This document shows, one piece after another, positions 53,916-64,000 of a DNA stretch of 64,000 nucleotides. The stretch's first letter is position 1, and each line of letters starts with the position of its first letter. This DNA comes from Acorus gramineus. Lineage: Eukaryota > Streptophyta > Magnoliopsida > Acorales > Acoraceae. The translations under genes were made by a program, and so were the position numbers. Location of the stretch: the NCBI GenBank assembly GCA_030737835.1, contig CM060850.1, positions 16,292,146 through 16,356,145 on the forward strand. The letters run 5' to 3'. The notes under the pieces are model-generated. The model was not told the origin of the DNA and ran no database searches. It was given only the letters and a program-made list of their open reading frames with translations.

Positions 53916-54572
53916 ATGGCTGCATCTGCGCTCGCCTATCTACACTCGGATGCTTCCCCACCAATCATCCATGGAGATGTCAAGTCTCCTAACATCCTCT
54001 TGGATAAGAATCACATGATTAAGGTATCAGATTTTGGAGCTTCGAAGTTGACTCCCAAAGATGGAAATCGGTTCGCGACATTTGTTCAAGGTACACGGGG
54101 TTACTTGGATCCTGAGTACATCCAAAAAGGTTTCCTGACTGATAAAAGCGATGTTTATAGTTTCGGTGTCATTCTTGTGGAGCTCCTGACACGGAAGAAG
54201 GCATTTTTTTGCGAGGGAAACGAAGAGGAAAGAAACTTGGCTAATGTTTTCTTGTCTTCTTTGAAGGAGGAGCGGCTTGTGGACGTTTTAGATCATCATA
54301 TGTGGAATGCAGAGAGGAGGGATTTGATACATGAAGTATGTGATCTCGCTAAAAGATGCCTCAGCATTGTTGGGGAAGAAAGGCCTACGATGAAGGAAGT
54401 TAAAGAGGAGTTAGAAAGGTTGACTAGGCCTCAGAACCAACCGTGTGTTATGAGTAATCCAGAAGAGACTGAAAGCATCACTGGAGCAACATTGAATACT
54501 CACACCATAGAAAGCACTGACTATTATACTTCAGAAAAACATGCAGTTCGATCCATTGAAGAAGGACGTTGA
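53916..54572 (+). pseudogene. partial tandem copy of the receptor kinase (C-terminal half)
   Basis: This 218-codon open frame starts AASALAYLHSDASPP and covers only the second half of the kinase domain: HGDVKSPNILLD, DFGASKL, GTRGYLDPEY, SDVYSFGVILVELL, RCLSIVGEERPTM. It lacks the signal peptide, extracellular domains, membrane span, glycine loop and catalytic lysine, so it cannot be a kinase on its own. It matches 52921 onward, and the similarity continues into the 3' flank to about 54880, giving a tandem repeat of about 1 kb. Unlike the full gene it keeps the C-terminal tail ESTDYYTSEKHAVRSIEEGR. No promoter is evident. The frame has stayed open, so it is either recent or under some constraint. 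Confidence 0.85.
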
Positions 54573-54620
54573 GCATTATTATTATGATGAGTCGTGTGTG
54601 TGGTTTATAATTTACATCTT

Positions 54621-54644
54621 TGTGTGTGTGTGTGTGTGTGTGTG
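54621..54644. repeat. (TG)12 microsatellite
   Basis: It lies in the 3' flank of the truncated kinase copy. The equivalent site downstream of the full gene (53630-53655) is TG-poor and carries a long T-run instead. Confidence 0.95.
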
Positions 54645-54879
54645 TTTATGTGTTTGTATTACATTTAATTAATCAATGTGTGTGATCTTGCTTGTTGTAG
54701 ACTTGTACTAAAGTTGTCATGGTAGTAAATCTTGAATATGTGTAGTGACATAAGCTATTCCATAGAAGATACCTATTCCAATATAAATAACTATGTTAGT
54801 GAATTAAATAATTTTATGTTTGTATGTTTATAGTTATTCTCATTGTGAAACATAATAATAAAGTTGTGATGTTTGGATA

Positions 54880-56027
54880 AGAGCTAAATTAAAGTGTGAA
54901 CAAGTATTATAAAATGACAATTTTAACCTTATATAAATATGTTCTCTGAAAGAAAAAAAAATTATTCCGATCAATTCATCATCATCTCCCTCTACCTTCG
55001 TCTGCCGCCACCCACAACATGAAAAACTATCAAGGTGGAACTTCAATAATACAGTGTATCAAATCAAACCACTTAGTAGCACTATGAATGACTTGGATTA
55101 TCACTAGCCCATAATTAGATTGTAAGAACAAAGTACCTAGGAAACTAGCACAGAGAACTTCCACTACAAAAATAAAATAAAATAAAATAAAATTTGTTTG
55201 CGACAGCATTTAAAAAGCGTCACAAATGCTCAAATTTTGATGGCGATATTTTGACAATCGCAGGTTCTTCTCTGATGTTGTGGCGATTGAGTTGAGCCAC
55301 TATTAAAAGACGTATTTACGGCGAGTGTTTGGCGCCTTCTCAAATAACCCTTATTTACTATGGTTTCCTATCTGTTGCAAATAATTACTGCAGATCATAT
55401 CCATCTCATTGTTCATTTTTCTATTCCAAAATTCACCTTTTTTTCAGTCATCCGATCTTCATGTATTCAAAAAAACATAAAACCTGATATGAAATGCTAT
55501 CCCTAACATAAAGTCCAATCTTTATCTACTGTTGTTATAGACTGTGATCCTTTATTGTCTTCGACCCTTCATCATTTGTGCGCTTCATCATCTCTGATCC
55601 GCCGCCTTCCGACTTTGATTCTTCAAAGGTGATTCTTCAAAAGCTTTCAGATAGTATCATGGAATGAGATTTTGCAAGATGTCTAATCGCTCTCCCCTTT
55701 TCGTGTCTTTGATTTGGTTCCAACCATTTTTGGTTGTTTTGAAGGCCTGCAACTGAGGATAGTGTGGCAAGACATGATAGAGAGCACTACCCAATCTTTG
55801 CCTTCAATTGTGATATATTGTGTCGCCTTGGTTTTGGCATTTGTGGTTTTGTGTTTAAATATTTGGTTATGTTGTTAATTTGTTCTTTGTGGTGCTTGTT
55901 TATTTTTTGATTTCCATAGAGAAACCTTCTGGTTACACAAGGGTGGATCCATACAAACTGTAACGAACATATTCTAATCATAATTTATATTTTTTTTGTT
56001 CAATTTAGGTTTATCATTATTGATCAT
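54880..56027. other. AT-rich intergenic, remnant of a CACTA-like end
   Basis: At 55160-55340 there is CCACTACAAAAAT followed by (AAAAT)n and GCGACAGCATTT/GCGTCACAAA/TGTGGCGATTGAG motifs. These resemble the subterminal repeats of CACTA-like elements, but no matching right end was found. The rest shows no gene. Confidence 0.4.
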
Positions 56028-57521
56028 CACTACAAGAAAATTAGTCTATAGCTGCGGTTTTCAACCGTCACTAATACCATCAAACCTCAGCTATAACATG
56101 TACCGATGGTTTGAAACCTACGCCGTTTTAAGTTTTAGTGACGGTCCGTGAACTTACATATGTGTTCATTTAGCAGCGGTTTTAGAAACCGCCACTAATG
56201 GTTCCCTAGCTTTTCTTTTGATTCTTTCGACTGTTGAGGGAGGTTTAGCAACAATTTTGAAAACATAGGCATATTTACACCTATAAATACCCCTAGATTT
56301 CTGCTTTTATTGTTTTGGTCAGTTACAAAAATGCGCATTAACAAAAGGTGCACAAAATATTTTTTAAAAATATGTTGATGTTGCATTTATTTTAAAAAAT
56401 AAAACACAATAAAATACATTTGTAGTTCTAAATAGTGTTGGGGTACAAGAAAATTGAACATTAGATATAAAAACATAAAAGTCTAAAAGTAAAATACACC
56501 TAAATTTATTAAAAAAATGAAATTACAAATCAGAAGTAAAGATCACTATCTAAAACAAAAGGTAATTATAAATTCTGAAAAATTGTTTATTGTTCTTGTA
56601 TTTCTTGCATCTTTTTCTGCATCTTCTCCTCCTTCTTATCCTACAGCTTTTTCTTGCATTTGTTACATGCATCTGTTGTATATTTTGCTGCTCCATGTAA
56701 TAGATCATCTCATATAACTAATTTGGTATTGTATCCAAGCTTAGGTTGTGATCCTTGCCCTTATGTATTCTGAAAAAATGAAAAAAAAATGATTCTAGTT
56801 CACAAAGATCATATTTTCCAGCTAATCATAAGAGTAAACTTAAACAAATCATAAGATCAAAAATATAATTGTTGATCCATGCTCTAGAATCTCAACAAAA
56901 AAAAAATGGTAATCCAAAGCCTAAAAATATCAAAAAAAACGCACAAGGAAAAAAATAGAGGGATCCTTACTAATTCTATGGATTAAAAGGGAATATGATC
57001 TGAGCCGGTTTGATTGTTCTTCACGGAGTTGTGCGGAAGATGATGGGATTGATCAATGGAGTTCAAAGAGGACCTATGGAGCTTTATGGAGATGAGTGAT
57101 TTTTCCAATGGGAAGATATTTTTTGAAGATCGAAGGATATGGAAAAATTACAATGGTGAAGGAGAATTCATAGCCATAAATGGTCCTTGATATTGCTGCA
57201 ATTTTAAGAAAACTGCCAACATTAATTAATTTATTTGTTATGGTTTCCAGAAAAAGCAGCATTAAATTAATCACATTACTCCCTTTCTAGAAAATCGCAC
57301 GCATATATATCTCCATAACTCCCATCATAACCCGTAGATTTCGCTACCAATTAATTGTTTTTATATAACTACGGTTTCCGATCACAAAAAAAAAAAATTT
57401 ATTTTGGGAGCATTCAGAATAATGTCATGGTTTTCCCTAAACCGCAGTTATATAATGTATATAGTCAGTTCACAAAACTGCAGCTAAAAAAAAATCACCA
57501 TAACCCATATTTCTTGTAGTA
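56028..57521. mobile_element. non-autonomous CACTA-like element
   Basis: The left end is CACTACAAGAAAATTAGTCT. The reverse complement of the right end reads TACTACAAGAAATATGGGTT. Subterminal repeats GCTGCGGTTTT, AGCAGCGGTTTTAG and AACCGCAGTTAT appear in both orientations at both ends, as in CACTA (EnSpm) elements. The interior is AT-rich with no transposase. Three-base target duplications could not be confirmed; the right terminal C/G is mutated. Confidence 0.7.
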
Positions 57522-58375
57522 TGTAGAACTTCTTCTTGGATTTGACCAATGGCAGTTATTTTCTATATACGCATAATTATGCACTTTGTTTTTCTTTGGA
57601 CCATGCTTAAGTATGATCCACATGTATATATGGCAGTTCTGAATGTTTTCCATTGCTAATGTTGCTGAATCTTGAATTGGACTTTTAATTGTCTGTTTAG
57701 GCATGATGTAATAAGTAATTAGTTTCAGTTAATTTTATTATACATTCATTTGACAATTCGATCTTTAGTAATGTCATTGTATATAGTAATATGGAACAAA
57801 AAAATAAAAGAAAAGATTTAAAAAAATCAAATTCACCATGTAATGGGTGGTGAGGAAAAGGAAAGAGTAAGAGATGGAGAAGGTTTCTTCGCTTTACCTA
57901 GATTTAAAAGAGAGAATTCGTCATCTGCTGAAAAGTTATTGAGGTTAAAGTGCGACAAGAAAATTAATATATACAAGCAGCAATATGAGGGTTCACTTGT
58001 ATTTTGTTCAATAAATGATCGTTTTGCTTTTTTTCTGCAACAAGTAATGCTTCCCAAAATGTTCACCCATATGCAACTATTACATGGGTTTGTTGATTGT
58101 CAGTTTGAGACATTTATTAACAATGGAAAGAATCATAAATTCCTCTCTATGATGCACAACTGATATCCTGACAAGGTATACCACAATTGTTATTAAGATA
58201 TTATATGTGGCTTTAATATCATCTCATGTTGATTTAATTCATCTTAAATTAAGTTGCTTGGAAACTGAATTCTCCTTATTTGTTTCTCTAAATAGTGAAA
58301 AAATAGGGATAAGAGTTGGACCAATTCACAAAATAAGATCTCTCAAGCATACATGGATGGAGTTTGTTAGGCCTG
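57522..58375. other. intergenic; one unassigned reading frame
   Basis: A 106-codon plus-strand frame at 57843-58163 is Lys/Glu-rich at its start and has no motif I recognise. It lacks TATA and splice context. I do not call it a gene. Confidence 0.3.
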
Positions 58376-61274
58376 TGTTATTTGGAGCCTTATTTTTCGA
58401 TCGTAGTCGCTAAAATTTTAGTTTTAGCTACCTGTCGGAGTTGGATCACTCTGATTGGAAATCTAACTGCATATTATGGGTCCTAGTATCGTTTAATGCT
58501 GCCCATAAAAATTTCATCAAAATCCGATAACGTTTTAGAAATTATGCAGTTCCGATTAGTATTCGGATTTAATTTTGTTAATATCCAAGATGAAGTGATT
58601 TAAATCTGATTTTGTCATGGGATATTCGGTTTTGAGTTAGATTTCATACAAAAGTAGAATTAGATCAGCTGAATTCATGTAGCAAATGTTATGGATATTT
58701 TTTCAATTATACCCTGGGATGTGAAAATCCTGGCAGCAGACCTCTTCAATGTTTAGCCTACATTTTGGAATAGCTGGAGGAGTTATTTGATCTTGGCATA
58801 AGCATGAAAGTTATAGATAATCTTCTTGGCTTTCCAACGGATTTTAAATTGTGTTATTCAAAGCTATATGGTAGGAGTTATGGCTGTTCTAGTGAAGTCT
58901 GTTCAGGATATCTGGTCAGGGGCAGCATAGTCTTTCAGCCCCATTAGAAACCCCCTTCGACTTTCAGCTATTTAGGGCATATGGGGAGGGTTTTGCTAGC
59001 ATTTCTTGGGTCCAGCAGAGGAAGTCTGAAGAAGGAGAAGGTGAGAGAGAAGATGTATAGTGTGTTAAGTGAAGATCAAGAAGGGTTAGTATGTATGTAT
59101 ATGTGTGTGTTGTTGTTGTTCCTTTCCCTTCTCCATCTCCAACTCTCTCATGATCTCTCCTTGACCCCATTTCTTGTGTGTTCAGCCATGAAGAAGAGAA
59201 GTGATGTTGGAAGAGAAGGTGGTGTGTGTTTGTGCTTGTGAAGCCCCAATCACCCCTTCTCCTCCTCCAAGAGGTACTCTCTCCCCCTTATTTTTTTATG
59301 CCTTGTATGAGTTTGTGTTTATGTTTGGATGAGGGTGTACTATTGAATTTGGGTGTTGTTGGGAGAGTGTTGTTATGTGTAATTGCTGCTATACATGAGG
59401 TGTTTGTGTTTATACATGAATGGTGGTGGCTTTGTGTTGTAGTAAGACAGATTTCTATCTTGTGAATATCTTTATGGAACTAGTATTTAGAGGCATATTC
59501 TCTGAATTGTGTCCACATGTGATATGATTCCCCATGTGTCAAGATGCTATATATGAAATTTGGTATCATTTTATGATCTGTGTTGTAAGTTATAGCCTGA
59601 TTTGCATGGCCTGTCCAGATTTGCGTAGGATTTGATCAGTTTCTGGAAACATTTTATTTCAAGCATGTAGAGGCTAAATTAGGTTATGATGTCTTCACAA
59701 ATTATGATCCCAACATGTCAGAGAATGTGTGTGAATTATTTCATAATTTTTGGATGTGTATTTGATGCTGTGGAGCTCAAAGAGTAAGGCTGTTTATTGC
59801 AGATGCACCTGTTTTACATGGCTGTGTTAATGAGTTATTTATGCATGTTATAGGCAATATTCAGAGTTGGTTTCTCCATGACGTAGGCTTACATATGTGT
59901 CAGGAAGCTTCATATTTGATTTGAGCACGTGGTTTATCTATATTGTGTTGTGTCTTGCAGATCTCGTAGACCGGATGTGCGGCGATTCGAATATTTGGGA
60001 GTGGTTCGATCCAACCCTTCGGGAAGCGTTCGATGCACGTAGTCGTATATCGCGCATCCATGGTGCATCTTGGCACCCATATTATGTTAGATATTGCATG
60101 CTATGACTGTATAGCTCGTACATTGCGTAGAACCCCCTATTCTACCAAATACTTGCCTATGTATGGTATTCATTTAAGAATGATTGTGTTACATGCGCCC
60201 CTCTGGTTTGGGCTTGCTTTATGTGTGGTGTATGGATGTATAGAATATGGCATGCCTTAGGTAGTCTTGTAATACTACCCTTATATTAATTATATCTAGC
60301 ATAATCAAGCTTGGGTTAATATTCGGGTACATGCCTAATGTTCCCTTGTTATAAAGACTTGAGAGCGTGGTGTAGTTGTTATACCCATCTTGTTGGGGGC
60401 AAAGCTATGACCTTCGTGAGATGATGAGGCTTCATCTCTCTCTCACTCTCTCTCTTTGCGCGAACTGAGTAAATAGATGTGGTTCCTGCTTGACTGAGGT
60501 TCGCTTGGGAATGCTGGCATGCACCTACTAATGCCCGAAATCGCGCTTAACCCTTCCCTTTTAAGTTGGTGATATCCAACACATGTTATATTATATATTG
60601 CGTGCTTGCATGATGAATTTCCTTGTATGCATGTGTTGCCAGGTCATGCTTTGTATGTATGTTGCATGATATGTTGTTTATGATGTGTATTCATGTTAGG
60701 TGGACCATATATATAACTGCGATAGAATTCTCCTATTATAATTGCGCATGTTAGACTAATCGTGCCTACCTGTGCTAGGCGTGGGTATGACCCGTTGTCG
60801 GGTTGTACCTTAGTTAGAGCGCAAGCGATGTATTCGCCACCCCGCATCCGTGAGATGCACTTGTTGGAATTCAGGAGAATTCGATGTAGTACCGGTGTTT
60901 CAAACCGGTGGTTATGGTATTTAAGCTAGGCTTACCCATGCTAGGCGAGTGTATTAACCGCCCATTGGGTTATGCCTTGGGCTTATTTTCGGTGGGAGAG
61001 CCGAGGTAACTCCCAGTGTCCGAGCAACGCATATGTGTGGGAATTCATATGTATTCGATAGCATCGTTAGGTGATTACCGAGAGTAGTTGTTTTTCCTTG
61101 TGGTTCGCTTTGTGAACATGGAGTGTTTCCTCCCAGCATCGTCCGTGTTGAAGCGGCCCGGGTTGTAGCTGTCCTAACAGAGGGCCCCCACCTATAGGTA
61201 CTATCGATGCATGCGGCCAGATGTACTGATCATGGGAGTATACCAGATAGAGGCTACCCGAGAGAGGGCTAATA
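58376..61274 (+). mobile_element. LTR of the GGGGCGTGACA family, copy 2, incomplete
   Basis: It starts TGTTATTTGG and, read on the plus strand, follows the minus-strand sequence of the solo LTR. Shared blocks include TTTTTCGATCG...GCTAAAATTT, ACTGCATATTATG, the pyrimidine-rich leader near 59000-59280, TTGCAGATCTCG at 59955, GATCCAACCC, and GTACCTATAGGTGGGGGCCC-like sequence (reverse) at 61170-61270. It breaks off at 61274 where copy 3 begins in the opposite orientation. No coding sequence is present. Confidence 0.7.
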
Positions 61275-61864
61275 TGTCACGCCCCAGGCGTCCCCGAGAC
61301 GTGGCAAAATTAATATAATATCAGTTATCAATACCTGAGGTCAATAAGGACACCAACAACAATACACAAGGCGGCAAAACAAGATAATGATAATTGACTG
61401 AAAAGCGGAAGCATAATATATAACAATGTCTGTAAATCAAAAACATTATTACAGACCCGAATACACAATCAATGTCCTGTGAAAGCCAAGTCTAGACCAA
61501 AGAAAATACAACCTGTGCCACATGCACGATTTACAAAGCATAAAATGACTCTAGGAATGTTGACGGCCTCGCACTCGCCACCCGCCGGCAGAACGCTCCA
61601 CGCCCATAAGACCACGCCACAGGAAAGCTCCAGCTCCACGCCCAACATTGCCCCTGAAAAGAAACAGTATGCGAGGGGTGAGCTACAAGCTCAGTGAGTG
61701 GTTGGAAACTAATCACCATTCTACAGTTCATACATAAACAAAACAATTCCCTTTTTCAAGGAAAAACATGGGTAGTAACCCAATGGATAACAGGGTCACG
61801 CGGCGACACGACCAACCTCACCCCCACCCTCACTCCCGGAGGGAGTCTTTTGGGACTTATGGGG

Positions 61865-61948
61865 AGAGACCATACCGTCGGTCGAAGAGACCCGGATTTA
61901 CTGGTCAGAGACCACACCGTCGGTCGAAGAGACCCGGATTTACTAGTC
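61865..61948. repeat. 42-bp tandem duplication in LTR copy 3
   Basis: Two adjacent units share AGAGACCA(T/C)ACCGTCGGTC and GAAGAGACCCGGATTTACT, ending GGTC and AGTC. It is not present in the solo LTR. Confidence 0.9.
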
Positions 61949-62147
61949 TACTCAACACTACTGGATGATCTACATCTAGATAATCGCCCAACGATGTCCT
62001 TCAACATCGATCACGAGACCCGACCCAACAACTATGGGAACGGTCGAACAACGAATGGGTCACGAGGCGACGTGTCTTCGCCTCATCCACACCCTCACTC
62101 CTGAAAGGAGACATCTTGGGACTTTGGAAAGAGACTTAGACTGCTCT

Positions 62148-62900
62148 ACACCCCTGGTCCACCGGTAGCCTCTCCCACCCTCGTGGCCTCCACCTAGTCC
62201 TCTGACAGGTATAGCCAACGCCGGGGAGTTCCTACATCGGATCCAACGAAGGGGAGAACGATTCCCGCGCCCGTAACATCATTCGTTAACCCTCTCCCAG
62301 GTAGTATCTACAACCCGATTTCCTCAACTCGCCGCTCTACACCCTTGGTCCGCCAGTAGCCCTTTCCCACCCTCGTGGCCTCCACCTAGTCCACTCCCAC
62401 CATCCGTACTGTCCGACACATCGGAGGTACCTACGGACGGGAGCCCTCTGTCAGGTACAGCCAACGCCGGGAGTTCCTACATCGGATCCAACGAAGGGGA
62501 GAACGATCCCATGTTCGCAAAGCGAAACCCAATGGAAAACAACCACTCTCGATACTCACTTATCGAGATATCACACACATGCATAACAACAACCAACACA
62601 CTCATATTAACCTTAAAGTAGTCATAGTCCCTAAACGGGAGTAACTACACAAGCTAGTGGGTCATAACATCGCCGACCCACCCCACCCTCACCCTTTAGG
62701 GGGTGACATGGGCCTTTTGGGACTGACTAGACTGCTATTCACCCTTGGTCCACTGGGAGCACGACCCCGCTCCGTAGCTTACCTGGTATACTCCCACGAT
62801 CAGCACTGTCCGAACACATCGGAGGTACCTACAGATGGGAGCCCTCTGTCAGGATAGCCTGTCTAACGCCGGGGAGTCCCTACACGGATCCGACGAAGGG
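62148..62900. repeat. three dispersed copies of a ~150-bp LTR segment
   Basis: Segments starting near 62148, 62330 and 62735 each carry CACCC(C/T)TGGTCC(A/G)CC or a variant, AGCC(T/C)T-like and CGC(T/C)GGGGAGT(T/C)CCTAC blocks followed by GGATCC(A/G)ACGAAGGG. The solo LTR has a single version (38290-38450). This is an internal expansion of the LTR. Confidence 0.75.
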
Positions 62901-63479
62901 AAGAGAACAGCCTACTCACATGCATGCGATCCTCTTGGATCCGTCGACAACGCTTCCTAACATTTCTAATGTCATGAATTCTCAAGAATTCCTCCAGGGC
63001 ACATAACTAAGATGTGAGGAACCATATATTATAACCACAATGTTATAATATTATCTAAGGCATGCTTACAACAATATAATCACACAATCCCACCTTGATT
63101 TAAATAAATTAAACTAAATGGGAACATGCATAGTCGGGGTTTTCCAATTAAGGACAAGATGACTAAACATGCATAGGCCGCTATACATGATATAAGGGTG
63201 CGTATCCCTAGCATACAAAGTCTAAGGTGGCATGGATATATCATATTTATCATGCATGCATGGTATCTACATATTTTAGCTAGGGGCCCCATCGATGCGC
63301 GACGCGCGTCTATGCGGGTCGAGCGCATCCCTAGAGAGGGGGGGGGATTGGAATCAAACCACTCACCTTACGACCCGGGACCTCGCGCATCCCATCCGAC
63401 GAGATCTGCAAGGTAGGGGCATCCAACTGGTGAGAAACAACACAATTTACACATAGAAATCATTAGAAATACCCAATAC

Positions 63480-63930
63480 TCGGACAAGCATGCATACGGG
63501 CTCGCACGCATGCGAGCACGCACGTACGCATGCGAGTCCGAGTGCCCCGACACCTACCCGAACCCTCGGGCAGCCACACGCATGGCCCCCCGCATGCGCA
63601 CGCACGCATACGCACGCACGCACGCACCCCAGCACCCTCGGCGCACTGTCGCGTGCCTGCCCGCGCGCACCCAAACGCGCTGCCGCGCGCGCCCTGGCGC
63701 AGCACCCCGCGCACGCCCCAGCACGCGCACGCACGAGCACGCACGCCCGCGCGCGCACTGGCCCCTAGCCCCGCGCCCAGGCGCATGCCCAGGCGCACTG
63801 CTCCGCGCGCGCGCACGCTCGCACGCGCACGCCCGCGCGCACCCACGCACCCGCGCGCGTCTGCGCGCCCAACTGCGCCTGCCCGCGTGCGCCTGCGCGC
63901 GCAAGCGTGCAGACGACCCGAAACGCGTGC
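63480..63930. repeat. CGCACGC-rich low-complexity block
   Basis: Dense GCGCGCAC/CGCACGC sequence corresponds in position to 39180-40060 in the solo LTR. Long open frames on both strands (up to about 144 codons) are Arg/Ala/His/Pro-rich composition artefacts. Confidence 0.8.
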
Positions 63931-64000
63931 CCAGCCAACCCTAACCCCATTTTAACCCTCCCCAACCCCTCACACACACTCTAACCCCTATGCATAGCAT

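Larger units (their letters stand above)
61275..64000 (-). mobile_element. LTR of the GGGGCGTGACA family, copy 3, cut by window edge
   Basis: It begins TGTCACGCCCCAGG and runs parallel to 37496 onward: GCGGAAGC, ATGCGAGGGGTGAGC, CTCAGTGA, GGTCCACNGG, AACGCCGGGG, CCTCCAGGGC(G/A)CATAA, CCTTGCAGATCTCG on the minus strand, and a CGCACGC-rich block from about 63480. Its outer end lies beyond 64000. The flank at the left end is TAATA. Whether it is a solo LTR or part of a full element cannot be told. Confidence 0.75.

Noticed and set aside
57843-58163. 106-codon plus-strand frame
   Set aside because: No motif, no promoter or splice context, and AT-rich composition. Not called a gene.
63447-63977. 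Several overlapping 100-140-codon frames on both strands
   Set aside because: Same composition artefact in the GC-rich block of LTR copy 3.
1-64000. tRNA and rRNA genes
   Set aside because: I saw no cloverleaf with A and B boxes and no rRNA segment. tRNA-like motifs were only retrotransposon primer-binding sites.

Overview
The window is nuclear DNA of a flowering plant, probably a dicot; I cannot name the species. The reasons are two intron-containing plant genes, a nuclear copy of plastid rpoB, and a background of Ty1/copia, Ty3/gypsy, LINE, hAT, Mutator-like and CACTA-like elements. Only two genes look functional: a PRP17/CDC40 splicing factor (minus strand, 13442-23193) and a wall-associated receptor kinase (plus strand, 50372-53530). 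The kinase is followed by a truncated tandem copy of its own 3' half (53916-54572). Almost everything else is transposon-derived, much of it nested.

Layout. 1-3995: degenerate copia element (minus), cut by the window edge. 4591-8026: MITEs and a Russian-doll stack of inverted-repeat elements. 8469-12068: a TIR element with a captured GC-rich fragment, two nested hAT elements that both keep 8-bp target duplications, and a MITE. 13442-23193: PRP17, whose 1.75-kb first exon is followed by an inferred 8-kb intron and a last exon coding for two residues. That intron holds LINE fragments, tandem duplications, a plastid rpoB insertion and a TIR element. 23394-24829: a hAT MITE and another copy of the MITE family.

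24850-41044 is one Ty3/gypsy element of the Tat/Retand type. gag-pol lies on the minus strand, a large antisense reading-frame region (25538-29836) on the plus strand, and an array of 95-bp repeats between the two convergent units. A 3.4-kb solo LTR (37496-40930, target duplication CATAG) sits inside its 5' LTR. Two more copies of that LTR family fill 58376-64000 in opposite orientations. 43036-46102 is a 5'-truncated copia element that has lost its RT active site. 46831-49722 is a non-autonomous LTR element with 117-bp LTRs and a perfect CAAAC target duplication but no gag or pol. 56028-57521 is a CACTA-like element.

The host genes act independently: PRP17 in the second step of pre-mRNA splicing, and the receptor kinase at the plasma membrane and cell wall. 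The unusual parts are the tandem kinase fragment, which keeps a C-terminal tail that the full-length gene has lost by frameshift, the antisense gene of the Retand element, and the long LTR family with an intron-like, extremely GC-rich leader.
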